20,660 nt of DNA from Candidatus Latescibacterota bacterium (GCA_030608245.1 JAUWEO010000006.1:1-20660); one strand, 5' to 3'. Positions 7,231 through 14,949 are shown, numbered from the stretch's first letter. Notes: generated by a model from the sequence alone, not told the origin. Made by a program: numbers and translations.

Positions 7231-9075
7231 TTAGCTTTGCTTCCTTTCAGCTAAAAGAAAGACGTTTCTTAATTCCTCTCCATCTGTTGCCTCACGCCAC
7301 ATCTTATCGAATCCAGGATTCTGGGTAATCTGCGCAATAGCAGCTAAAATCTTCAAATGCAGAATGCGTTCACCAGCAGAACCTACAAGAACGAATGCAA
7401 TATGAACCAGCTGATCCTCAGGGAAAATAACCCCTGCTTTTGCTCTAACTAAAATGACCTTAGGCGTATTTTTGCCTTCAACGGCAATATGAGGAATAGC
7501 TAATCCTTTTCCGATCACTGTGCTTGATTCCTGTTCTCTTTCCATAAATTTCCTAAATAATTCTTCAGAACCTACACCTAAGTCTTTGCGTAAAATATCC
7601 GAAATTTCTTTAAAGAAATCTTCGATTTTCAAAGGTAATTCTATATCTAAGATTTTGCTTTCCTCAATAAGTTTACGAAATCTGTCTCCTATAATTCCTT
7701 CCCGTTGAATAACTATCTCCTTTAATTCGGTAAGAAGACTCTCTGATGCCAATTCTTTGTCCTTGGCGACCAATCTTTCCAAGGCATATATAAGAGCTGA
7801 ATCCTGGCTGGCTCTTTTCTGCACATAAGCTTTATACCACATGAATCCCGATAAAAGGAAGATCGTGGTCAGAAAAACAATAAATGTTCCCATCTCTATC
7901 AAAAGGAAAAATCCTCCCAATATCCCCACTATCTGCAAATAAGGGTAGAGAGGAGAATGGAATCTTGGCCTGTAACTGGCAATCTTGCTTTCTCTAAATA
8001 AAATAAGAGTTAAATTGGCAACGATATATAGTACCACTAAGATACTGGAGGCAATCTTAACTAATAATTCCAGCCTCAAAAACGAAATAGCAAGAATCAT
8101 AAAAGCGCCGGTAAAAAGAATAGCAATATAGGGGGTCTTAAACTTAGAGCTTATCTTCTGAAAACTAGTGGGCAAAAGCTTATCTCTGCTCATCCCTAAG
8201 GGATACCTTGAAGCAGTCATAATCCCCGAGTTGGCTGTGGAGATAAAGGCTAAAAATGCTCCCACGCTTATTATTATCTTCAAGACATCTCCTCCAGAAA
8301 TCCCTGCTCCGTCTGAAATGGGAGTAAGAGTGCCTTTTAGGCTTTCCGGATTCAAAACCCCTATAGTTACAAAAATCACCAAAGCATAGAAAATAGAGGT
8401 TACAATAAGAGAAAGAATCATACCTAATGGTAAGTTTCTGCCTGGATTTTTTGTCTCCTCGGCCAAGGCGGCCACTTTGGTTAAACCTCCGTAGGAGATA
8501 AAAACAAAACTTGCCGTAGCAAACACAGGACCTAATCCTTTAGCAAAAAATGGCGAGAAATTAAAAGGATCAACTGTTTTCATCCCCCAGAGAACATAAC
8601 CAAGAAGTGTGGCTAAAAGCCCTAAGACTAAAAATACCTGAAACCTTCCTGCTTCTTTTACCCCGATTAAATTCAAGAAGATAAAAAATAGGCAGCAAAA
8701 CAGGGCAATAATATTTAAAGGGATATCCGTTATTATACTCAAGTAGGCACCCATACCTATCAAAGCAAAAGCACCTTTTAGGCTCAGAGAAAACCAGGTA
8801 GAGAAACCAGCCAGTGTTCCTAAAAGAGGGCCAAATCCTCTCATAATATAGAAATAATCTCCTCCAGCTTTAGGCATGGCAGTAGTCAATTCTGCCATAC
8901 TTAAAAGGGCAGGGAGGCAGAAGATTCCCGCTATCATATAAGATAGAATGACTGCTGGACCTGCTTTAGCAAAAGCTAATCCTGGCAGAATAAATAACCC
9001 AGAACTAATCATTGCTCCGGTTGCCACGCAGAAGACATTTAATAAAGTAAGCTCTTTTTTTAAATCCCCCTCCAT
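7231..9075 (-). CDS. APC-family permease fused to C-terminal PTS EIIA-like domain
   Basis: A 614-aa membrane protein. Residues about 10-415 are an amino acid/polyamine/organocation (APC) permease. The first helix carries the GAMISSGLFILPG signature, and there are about 12 hydrophobic segments. After a charged linker (about 420-455) comes a domain of the PTS EIIA type 2 (fructose/nitrogen) fold, with STVIGKGLAIPH placing the phosphorylatable histidine at H529. The transported solute is unknown; amino acids are likely for the family. EIIA domains usually accept phosphate from HPr or NPr, so the transporter may be controlled by phosphorylation; that is inference. No EI, HPr or other PTS gene is nearby. 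AGGAG lies 9 nt before the ATG. It is one of the most AT-rich genes here. Confidence 0.93.
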   Translation of the reverse strand: MEGDLKKELTLLNVFCVATGAMISSGLFILPGLAFAKAGPAVILSYMIAGIFCLPALLSMAELTTAMPKAGGDYFYIMRGFGPLLGTLAGFSTWFSLSLKGAFALIGMGAYLSIITDIPLNIIALFCCLFFIFLNLIGVKEAGRFQVFLVLGLLATLLGYVLWGMKTVDPFNFSPFFAKGLGPVFATASFVFISYGGLTKVAALAEETKNPGRNLPLGMILSLIVTSIFYALVIFVTIGVLNPESLKGTLTPISDGAGISGGDVLKIIISVGAFLAFISTANSGIMTASRYPLGMSRDKLLPTSFQKISSKFKTPYIAILFTGAFMILAISFLRLELLVKIASSILVVLYIVANLTLILFRESKIASYRPRFHSPLYPYLQIVGILGGFFLLIEMGTFIVFLTTIFLLSGFMWYKAYVQKRASQDSALIYALERLVAKDKELASESLLTELKEIVIQREGIIGDRFRKLIEESKILDIELPLKIEDFFKEISDILRKDLGVGSEELFRKFMEREQESSTVIGKGLAIPHIAVEGKNTPKVILVRAKAGVIFPEDQLVHIAFVLVGSAGERILHLKILAAIAQITQNPGFDKMWREATDGEELRNVFLLAERKQS

Positions 9076-9295
9076 CTGAATATTCTCCTAAAATTAGTTT
9101 TGCGACTTTTTCCCAATATGTGGCAGACAAGCAGTTAACCTAAATACTCTCTGTTCATTAGGTAAAACAATGATGAGATTTGCACTATTGCCCACTCGTG
9201 AAATTCCGCCGAAAAAGTCATTTTTAATGATCAGGTGTACATCTTTGCACACTGAAATATTGAACTTATACACGGGCGAGGGCGCCGTCGAGAGC

Positions 9296-10759
9296 CTATT
9301 TGGCCTCCCCCAGCTCTTTATCTGCTGTCCGAAGGAGTTTTGCCAACTCGGTCTTCTGAGTCGGATCCAAAGGGCACTTATTGGGAGCAGTTTTGATCAG
9401 GTGTAGTGCCTTTTTTCGAGCGTTTTTCAGCATTGTGGAGGGATTGTCTTTCCAGGACATAGGGACTCTTCTGTCCATCAGTTCAGGAAACCACTGATAT
9501 CGACGAAAATACTTAGCGGTGTGCTCGGTATCTAAGAATACTGCGCCCTTAGAAGCGAGTTCGACAATCAATTCTTCAGCCATCTCTTCTTCATCTACAC
9601 AGAAGCCTTCTACCAGCTTTGCCACTGCCTGCATCAGTTCCATATCCATCATCAACTGGACGAGGCTGCCCACATCGGAGTGAGCCAAGGTGGCTAAGCC
9701 CCCGAATGATCTGATGCCAGCTGGCACACCCATTCCCACTCCGAAGGACCTCTCGCACATCGATTGGGCCCCAGGGGTCTTTGCCCCGGTGCCCAAGGTT
9801 GCCCTCACCGAGGGGCGGGTGCCGAAAAGCCGGGCGGCGATGTGGGTCTGGGCAGTGCCAATAACTATCGTCTCCGGCCCCCACTGGTTGTGAATGCCGG
9901 TCTTCATGTCAAAACTCAGAGGGCCAGCACACCAGCCACAGAGACAGTCATCCACAGCCAAACTGATAGCGTTAACGCCCAACACTTCTGCAGTGATCAG
10001 AACCAAGGCACCGGCAGGGGTGACGGGTGTAGCGATGCCCACCACCGGCATAGGGTTGTAAACCAAAGGTTGCCCTGTCAGTCTTCTGATTTCCATGGGG
10101 GCCTCGATTGTCTCACGAGAGATCATAAATGGCGTATTTATCCACACTTTACAGGGTAGCAGAAGATTAGCCAGAGCTTTTTTCTCAGAGCCGTAATAGA
10201 TGGTTAGGGCTTCGACAAAATATTTGACTACCTCTGGGGAATAGGCAGAAACCCGATAGGGTTTGTCACTGTTAAGCATAATAGTCACAAAACTATGAAG
10301 TTCTCGAGTCATAAGTGGAGCATCTTGGGGGATGAAGGTGGGATGGGAGCGGTCTAACCCCGGAAAGCTATTGATCACCCGACAAAGATTGGCCAGGTCC
10401 TTCTCAGTGGCTGCTCGTAGTTGGTCTGTCTCGGGGTCACAGCACCACAGCGCCTGGCCAGAGGTAGAAAACTCAATCTGGGTGGGGAGAATTTGCTCTT
10501 TTTCAGCTTGGCCAGATGTTGCTTTTTGCTCTCGTTCTTGCTTAATTCTATCAAGTGTCTTCTCTACTACACGGATGGGGAATTGCACCTTTTTCCCCCT
10601 AACCTCACAGCCGAAAGAGCCTAAAAATCCCATAAACTCACCAGTTCCGTCTATAGTCCAGGGAGTTTTCTCCAGCACCCTTATGGCCGCAGCGATTATC
10701 TTATCTATATCCTCAAGGTCGAATTTGCTGCATTGCGGCAGTATCCAACTGAAGCCCAT
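9296..10759 (-). CDS. MttB-superfamily (trimethylamine methyltransferase-like) protein, non-pyrrolysine
   Basis: About 487 aa over the MttB-type TIM-barrel family. Characterised members move a methyl group from trimethylamine or glycine betaine to a corrinoid protein. Recognisable parts are the N-terminal helical region with LEKTPWTIDG, the PVVGIATPVTPAGALVL segment and GAKTPGAQSMCERSFG. There is no in-frame amber codon, so it is not a pyrrolysine enzyme; glycine betaine (MtgB-like) or another quaternary amine is possible. No corrinoid protein, RamA-like activator or methyltransferase partner is nearby. An ATG at 10765 is also open, but the second ATG (10759) has AGGA at 8 nt, whereas the first has it only 2 nt away, so I chose 10759. 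Confidence 0.88.
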   Translation of the reverse strand: MGFSWILPQCSKFDLEDIDKIIAAAIRVLEKTPWTIDGTGEFMGFLGSFGCEVRGKKVQFPIRVVEKTLDRIKQEREQKATSGQAEKEQILPTQIEFSTSGQALWCCDPETDQLRAATEKDLANLCRVINSFPGLDRSHPTFIPQDAPLMTRELHSFVTIMLNSDKPYRVSAYSPEVVKYFVEALTIYYGSEKKALANLLLPCKVWINTPFMISRETIEAPMEIRRLTGQPLVYNPMPVVGIATPVTPAGALVLITAEVLGVNAISLAVDDCLCGWCAGPLSFDMKTGIHNQWGPETIVIGTAQTHIAARLFGTRPSVRATLGTGAKTPGAQSMCERSFGVGMGVPAGIRSFGGLATLAHSDVGSLVQLMMDMELMQAVAKLVEGFCVDEEEMAEELIVELASKGAVFLDTEHTAKYFRRYQWFPELMDRRVPMSWKDNPSTMLKNARKKALHLIKTAPNKCPLDPTQKTELAKLLRTADKELGEAK

Positions 10760-10780
10760 CAACATCTTCCTTTCTGTTTA

Positions 10781-10824
10781 CTCACAGGAAAGGGGGAATT
10801 TGTTCATTCCCCCTTTCCTGTGAG
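10781..10824. repeat. Perfect 19-bp hairpin between lemA and the MttB-like gene
   Basis: The arms CTCACAGGAAAGGGGGAAT (10781-10799) and ATTCCCCCTTTCCTGTGAG (10806-10824) pair without mismatch around a 6-nt loop. It fills most of the 105-bp gap between the lemA stop and the downstream start codon. On the minus strand it is followed by TAAACAG rather than a T-run, so intrinsic termination is uncertain. It may end or attenuate the TPM-lemA transcript. Confidence 0.85.
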
Positions 10825-10864
10825 ACTCTAATTTTGTCCACTGTGGTTGCGTTCCTTAGTTGAA

Positions 10865-11440
10865 TCAAAACTTAATCTTAGGTAGTTCTTTGGCGGCCTC
10901 GGGTATTTGGTAAAGCGGAGCCCTTATGAAGTTGAACAGTCCGGCAATGATGTTGGTTGGGAACCTGCGGATAGTCTGGTTATATGCTTTTACCGATTCA
11001 TTGTAGCGCCTTCTCGCCACTGCTATCCGATTTTCCGTGCCCGCCAGTTCGTCCTGAAGTCGGATGAAATTGGTGTTAGCCTTGAGATCAGGGTACCGTT
11101 CCACCACTACCAGCAGTCTGCCCAATGCACTGGTCAGTTGATTGTTGGCGCTGATTTTATCTCCTACTGTTTGCGCTCCGGCCACTTTCGATCGAGCTTC
11201 GGTAACCCGGATAAAGACCTCTTTTTCGTGAGCGGCATAACCCTTTACCGTCTCCACCAGATTGGGTATCAGGTCATAGCGGCGCTGTAGCTGCACATCC
11301 ACCTGCGCCCAGGCGGTCTTAACCGACTCATCTAAGCCTACCATCTTATTATATCCGCCTACCAATCTGCTCGCTAACGCCAATATAATGACGAGAATGA
11401 TACCCAAGACAATAAGTAGTGACTTCGTGCCCTTTCTCAT
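10865..11440 (-). CDS. lemA: LemA family membrane protein
   Basis: A 191-aa protein with one N-terminal membrane segment (about 6-27, SLLIVLGIILVIILALA) and a helical exposed domain. The family signature is clear: YNKMVGLDESVKTAWAQVDVQ (positions 30-50), then QRRYDLIPNLVETVKGYAAHE, and near the end YNQTIRRFPTNIIAGLF. LemA proteins have no established enzymatic role and are often encoded next to TPM-domain proteins, as here. The ATG overlaps the stop of the nucleotidyltransferase-like gene by 4 nt (ATGA), so they are translationally coupled. Length is normal. Confidence 0.95.
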   Translation of the reverse strand: MRKGTKSLLIVLGIILVIILALASRLVGGYNKMVGLDESVKTAWAQVDVQLQRRYDLIPNLVETVKGYAAHEKEVFIRVTEARSKVAGAQTVGDKISANNQLTSALGRLLVVVERYPDLKANTNFIRLQDELAGTENRIAVARRRYNESVKAYNQTIRRFPTNIIAGLFNFIRAPLYQIPEAAKELPKIKF

Positions 11441-12186
11441 CTATTTTCCTCCTTTTCGGTGACCAGTTGGTCTACTATTTGTGAAAGTTTGTCAATTTCT
11501 TCAACATATTTGTCGAACAGGTATTCTGCCTCTGTTTCGGATGCCTTCTTCTCCTTGCGGACTATCTGCAGTAATGTTTCAAAGAGTGAGGAATCCAGGT
11601 GGAAACTTTGGTAAAGCTGCTTGATCAGATCCGCTCTTTTCCGGGGGGCCTCAATGTCAGAGATGTAGAGCAAAGCCCTGAAGACAGGGGCGAAGGCAGC
11701 TATGGAGGTGGACAGTAATGCTGGTAGGTCCTTCACCTTGCCTCGGCTTTCTAAAAATGCGTGACGCAGGTGAAGCAATTTCCCCTTGAGCTCCCTTTCG
11801 CACTGCAAACGCAGATTAGCTTTGGAAGACCTCAGGCCGGAGAGCACATCTTTCCCCCAAACCAGTTGGTAAGCTGAGCTCATCTCTAAGAACTCGATGG
11901 GAAAAGTGTCTAAAGAAGCCTGGATATACTGTTCGGTGAGGAACAAGGGGATGGCAACATTTCTCTTATACCACTTTGTCAACTGTTTCTGACATTTGGC
12001 CAATTCTGAAGGTGAGTTATCCTTGAGGACGATGAGAAAGTTCAGGTCGGATTCCTTGGGTCTGTATTCTCCGCGGGCGCCGCTGCCCAAAAGGATAATA
12101 GAGATCAGGCTGTCCGCGTAGACTGCCTTCAAGGTATCTGTAAATTCTTGAAATATCTCTTCTGGTCGGTTTGGTATCTTTGCCAT
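11437..12186 (-). CDS. Nucleotidyltransferase-fold protein with altered DxD motif
   Basis: A 249-aa soluble protein. The N-terminal 100 residues match the minimal nucleotidyltransferase (pol beta) fold: LLGSGARGEYRPKESDLNFLIV. The glycine-serine motif (G34, S35, R38, G39) is intact. The metal-binding pair, normally D-x-D, reads D47-L-N49, so one acidic ligand is replaced and catalysis may be lost or changed. The rest (about 115-249) is all-helical, resembling the helical tail of kanamycin-nucleotidyltransferase-like or HEPN-like proteins; no RxxxxH motif is clear. A strong GGAGGTGA site precedes the ATG. It lies 18 nt after the TPM gene and overlaps lemA, so it belongs to that operon. Its substrate is unknown. 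Confidence 0.8.
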   Translation of the reverse strand: MAKIPNRPEEIFQEFTDTLKAVYADSLISIILLGSGARGEYRPKESDLNFLIVLKDNSPSELAKCQKQLTKWYKRNVAIPLFLTEQYIQASLDTFPIEFLEMSSAYQLVWGKDVLSGLRSSKANLRLQCERELKGKLLHLRHAFLESRGKVKDLPALLSTSIAAFAPVFRALLYISDIEAPRKRADLIKQLYQSFHLDSSLFETLLQIVRKEKKASETEAEYLFDKYVEEIDKLSQIVDQLVTEKEENR

Positions 12187-12204
12187 TTGTTCACCTCCGG
12201 TTGG

Positions 12205-12951
12205 TTAGAATCCTCGTCCGGCGCCGCCTCCGCCGCTCAGTCCGCCCCCAAAGCCGCCGAATCCTCCTCCTCCGAACCCTCCTCCGAACCCTCCGAACCC
12301 TCTGCCACCAATCATACTTCCCAAAAACAGCAGGGGGAATAGTCTTCCTCCACCACCTAAGATCAGTAACAATAATATTATAGGGATAAGGGTCCTCAGT
12401 GGACTGCCCTCACGGGCAGGTTCGCGGGCGGATCTCATTTTGGGCATCCCGGTTAGAGTCACACCGGCGTCTTTTCCGATCACGCTGGCCACGGCAGCAG
12501 TGGCATTGAACAGTCCTTGGCCGTACTGGCTCTGGCGCAGGAGAGGGATAGCATAGTTGTCCAGAATAGCCCCCACCCGCCCGTCAGGGAGGATACCTTC
12601 GAAGCCATAGCCAACTTCAATCCGCACCTTCCGTTCCTTTACAGTCAGGAAGATCATAACTCCATTATCTTTGCCCTTCTGGCCTATGCCCCAGTCCTCA
12701 TAAAGGCGATTGGCATAGTCGGTGTAGTCCTCATCTCCGATAGTAGGCATAGTTACCACGGCAATCTGGGCACCGGTCTTCTGGTTCAGTTCGGTGATGA
12801 GTGCTTGTATTCGGGTACGATATTCAGGGGAGATAACCCCGGCGAAATCGTTCACCCAGCCCACCCGTTTGGGGAATGTTTCCCCGCCGGCCAGAGTGTT
12901 AAGAGTCAACAGCAGCAACCAGACCAAGACTATACCAGTTAGACGTTTCAA
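12205..12951 (-). CDS. TPM-domain (YgcG-like) secreted or membrane protein with Gly-rich tail
   Basis: About 248 aa from a TTG start. A signal peptide (LKRLTGIVLVWLLLLTLNTL) leads into the TPM domain: VNDFAGVISPEYR, TGAQIAVVTM, DNGVMIFLTVKERKVRIEVGYG and LPDGRVGAILD. A second membrane segment (TLIPIILLLLIL) is followed by a Gly/Phe-rich tail ending in GGAGRGF, typical of the family. The domain is probably outside the membrane. The frame stays open back to 13095, but a promoter (13016-13044) lies inside that extension, and GAGGGGAGA sits 5 nt before the TTG, so the TTG start is preferred. TPM proteins are linked to membrane or photosystem maintenance; the bacterial role is unclear. First gene of an operon with the nucleotidyltransferase-like gene and lemA. 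Confidence 0.9.
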   Translation of the reverse strand: MKRLTGIVLVWLLLLTLNTLAGGETFPKRVGWVNDFAGVISPEYRTRIQALITELNQKTGAQIAVVTMPTIGDEDYTDYANRLYEDWGIGQKGKDNGVMIFLTVKERKVRIEVGYGFEGILPDGRVGAILDNYAIPLLRQSQYGQGLFNATAAVASVIGKDAGVTLTGMPKMRSAREPAREGSPLRTLIPIILLLLILGGGGRLFPLLFLGSMIGGRGFGGFGGGFGGGGFGGFGGGLSGGGGAGRGF

Positions 12952-13015
12952 TTGGATCTCCCCTCTCAGTTGGGTTTCCTGTTGTCTCGCTTTTTGCGCA
13001 CAGAGAAATCGCCTA

Positions 13016-13044
13016 AACATAGAAAGAATTAGGGAAATTGTCAA
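13016..13044 (-). promoter_or_regulatory. Sigma70-type promoter for the TPM-lemA operon
   Basis: TTGACA (13044-13039) and TATGTT (13021-13016) lie 17 nt apart on the minus strand. The predicted transcript starts near 13009 and has a leader of about 58 nt before the TTG start. This rules out the longer open frame upstream. Confidence 0.7.
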
Positions 13045-13108
13045 GGAAAACTTTTCCCTGGCCTCTTTTGTATATTCCTGTTTTCCGGTTAACAATCCAA
13101 TCGTTGGC

Positions 13109-13621
13109 TTAGCTGCCTTGCCTTGTGTGATTCCTGCGCCTCAGCAGGATGCGTAACAAAGGATAACCCAAAAGATAGCAAGCGATAAGTTCTCCTGTTC
13201 CCACAGAGATGACAAACAGGAAGTAGGGCGAGAGGCCTCTCAGTAAAGCTATTGAAGGTGGTCCAAAGAGCAGTTGCAGATAGGCGCTCACTCCAAAGGC
13301 GTTTACCAGAACCGGCGGTAGCGGGGCTAACCAGGGCTTTCCCGTCTTGCGCACCCAGTAGGTCAGAATGGCAGCAAGCAGGGTGAGGAGGCTGCCGCCA
13401 AAGATATCCCAGGGCCCTAACCCTCCCAGCCAATTCGCTAAGAAACAGCCGATAAAAAGTCCCCAGACCGAAGCGGGCATAATATAGGGCAGGACAGTCA
13501 ACGCCTCTGATACCCTCACCTGTAGGGGGCCATAACTTATCGGAGCTAAGGCAAGTGTCAGAGCGGCATATAAGGCCCCGATAAGTCCTACGCGAGTCAA
13601 GTATTTTACCTTCATTTTCAT
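13109..13621 (-). CDS. queT: QueT family transporter (ECF substrate-binding subunit)
   Basis: About 170 aa with five or six membrane segments. The segment PISYGPLQVRVSEALTVLPY is a hallmark of QueT, the S component thought to import queuosine precursors through an energy-coupling-factor transporter. The C-terminus is basic (LRRRNHTRQ). No ECF ATPase or T component and no queuosine gene is in the window; S components often share ECF modules encoded elsewhere. The frame is open to 13720, but a promoter (13689-13717) lies in that extension, so the start is ATG at 13621 or ATG at 13615. The leader contains a dispersed repeat; I did not see a preQ1 aptamer. The gene is divergent from pfkA. Confidence 0.88.
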   Translation of the reverse strand: MKMKVKYLTRVGLIGALYAALTLALAPISYGPLQVRVSEALTVLPYIMPASVWGLFIGCFLANWLGGLGPWDIFGGSLLTLLAAILTYWVRKTGKPWLAPLPPVLVNAFGVSAYLQLLFGPPSIALLRGLSPYFLFVISVGTGELIACYLLGYPLLRILLRRRNHTRQGS

Positions 13622-13638
13622 CTTAAATCCGGGAATCC

Positions 13639-13660
13639 AACACTGAAGAACACCGAAAGG
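13639..13660 (+). repeat. 22-nt dispersed repeat, copy A
   Basis: This 22-nt block (core CACTGAAGAACACCGAAAGG) recurs at 17938-17959 with one mismatch, in the same orientation. Copy A lies in the presumed queT leader, antisense to queT. Internally it reads as two related halves (ACACTGAA and ACACCGAA). Translating through it creates a false N-terminal extension of queT. Confidence 0.75.
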
Positions 13661-13688
13661 GATCGAAGTGGATACAAAAGTAGTAAGA

Positions 13689-13717
13689 AATATACGCGAT
13701 TTTTCCCGGAATGTCCA
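13689..13717 (-). promoter_or_regulatory. Sigma70-type promoter for queT
   Basis: TGGACA (13717-13712) and TATATT (13694-13689) are 17 nt apart on the minus strand, giving 5/6 matches at each box. The transcript would begin near 13682 with a leader of about 60 nt. It is back-to-back with the pfkA promoter, whose -35 begins 46 bp away. Confidence 0.65.
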
Positions 13718-13762
13718 CACTAAAAGCCGGGCGAGAATCGAATGAAAGACTGCTGATTTCTC

Positions 13763-13791
13763 TTGACAGGAGAGGGAGAAAAGATTATCTT
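13763..13791 (+). promoter_or_regulatory. Sigma70-type promoter of the glycolytic operon
   Basis: A perfect -35 TTGACA (13763-13768), a 17-nt spacer and -10 TATCTT (13786-13791) precede pfkA. The transcript would start near 13798, giving a leader of about 60 nt that carries A- and T-runs and ends with GAGGAG 6 nt before the ATG. Confidence 0.75.
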
Positions 13792-13859
13792 AAAAAAAAG
13801 TTTTTTGGAGAGGGAACCGTGTAAGTCAAAAAAAAGGGCTTAATAGTGAGGAGAAAGGT

Positions 13860-14903
13860 ATGAAGAAAATCGGCATCCTGACCGGAGGCGGTGATGCCCC
13901 TGGTCTCAACGCCGTTATCAGAGCGGTAACGGTGAAGGCAATCAAAGATGGCTACGAAGTGATTGGATTTAAATATGGCTGGGCTGGGCCAATGAAGAAA
14001 GAATATGTCCCCTTAACCTTGGCCGATGTGGAGGATATCCACCGGGAGGGTGGCACAATCCTCGGTTCTTCTCGCACCAACCCAGCTAAAGCGAAAAATG
14101 GACTTCGGATGGTTAAAGATAACCTTGAACAGCTCGGTTTATATGCCTTGGTTGCCTCAGGTGGTGAAGACACCTTAGGAGTGGCCAACAAGTTGTGCAA
14201 GATCGGAGCAAGGGTGGTAGGGGTCCCCAAGACCATTGACAACGATATCAGTGCTACCGATTACACATTCGGATTCGACACCGCTACAAACAGGGTGATG
14301 GAGTCCCTGGACAGGCTTCACACCACTGCCAAATCCCATCAGCGGGTAATAGTAGTAGAGATAATGGGCAGGCATTCGGGCTGGATGGCCCTCTACGGAG
14401 GCATAGCCGGCGGCGCTCATCTGATCTTGGTGCCCGAAGTGGAATTCACTCTTCAGCAGGTCTGTGACTTCGTGAATGAACGGTACAGTGAAGGCAAGAC
14501 CTATGCTCTGATTGCTCTGGCTGAAGGGGCGAAGTGTCCTGAGCTGATTAAGGAAGTGCAGAAGGAGGCCCCCAGAGATGCATTCGGTCATATACTTGCC
14601 ACCAAGGTCAAAAGACCAATAGCCCAGGTCCTGGCGGAAAAGATAGAAGAGGCCACGGGCAAGGAGATCAGACATGCCATCTTAGGACACATGCAGAGAG
14701 GTGGAGCCCCTTCCGCTTTCGACCGGGTTTTAGGCACTCGCCTTGGGTTCAAGGCTATGGAGATGGTTGAACAGGGAGAATTTGGCAAGATGGCTGCCTT
14801 AAGCGGCGAGAAAATTGTCTCCGTCCCCTTAGAAGAAGCTGTGGGAGAGCTGAAACTTGTGGACCGTGCCAGATACGAACTGGCTCAAGTCTTCTTTGGA
14901 TAA
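13860..14903 (+). CDS. pfkA: 6-phosphofructokinase, predicted pyrophosphate-dependent
   Basis: A 347-aa PfkA-family enzyme phosphorylating fructose 6-phosphate to the 1,6-bisphosphate. Motifs in order: GILTGGGDAPGLNAVIRA (phosphate loop), ASGGEDTLGVAN, VVGVPKTIDND with catalytic D127, and EIMGRHSGWMA. The two residues that separate phosphoryl donors are D104 (in GGEDT) and K124 (in PKTIDND). ATP enzymes usually have glycine at both; Asp plus Lys is the pattern of PPi-dependent enzymes, notably the group III clade that also has GGE at 101-103. I therefore predict a reversible PPi-dependent enzyme (Pfp type), although automated naming would say ATP-PFK. It is the first gene of the operon with gap, pgk, tpiA and secG. 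GAGGAG lies 6 nt before the ATG. Confidence 0.94.
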   Translation: MKKIGILTGGGDAPGLNAVIRAVTVKAIKDGYEVIGFKYGWAGPMKKEYVPLTLADVEDIHREGGTILGSSRTNPAKAKNGLRMVKDNLEQLGLYALVASGGEDTLGVANKLCKIGARVVGVPKTIDNDISATDYTFGFDTATNRVMESLDRLHTTAKSHQRVIVVEIMGRHSGWMALYGGIAGGAHLILVPEVEFTLQQVCDFVNERYSEGKTYALIALAEGAKCPELIKEVQKEAPRDAFGHILATKVKRPIAQVLAEKIEEATGKEIRHAILGHMQRGGAPSAFDRVLGTRLGFKAMEMVEQGEFGKMAALSGEKIVSVPLEEAVGELKLVDRARYELAQVFFG

Positions 14904-14949
14904 CTTCAAGAGAAAATCGTAAATCACTTTCAACTAAAGGAGAGTATCA

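Noticed and set aside
9141..9170. Possible promoter for the permease gene on the minus strand (TTGTTT, 18 nt, TATTTA)
   Set aside because: Only 3/6 matches in each box; too weak to list as a feature.
9296..9298. Amber stop of the MttB-like gene as a possible pyrrolysine codon
   Set aside because: Reading through adds only about nine residues before TAA, and pyrrolysine in MttB is internal; other genes here (carB, proB) also end with TAG.
9764..10159. Open frame of 131 codons on the plus strand
   Set aside because: Lies wholly inside the MttB-like gene in another frame, without coding signs of its own.
13622..13682. preQ1 riboswitch ahead of queT
   Set aside because: No preQ1 aptamer pattern was visible in the roughly 60-nt leader, which is partly the dispersed repeat.
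13622..13720. N-terminal extension of queT (33 residues)
   Set aside because: It crosses the promoter and the dispersed repeat and has no family similarity.
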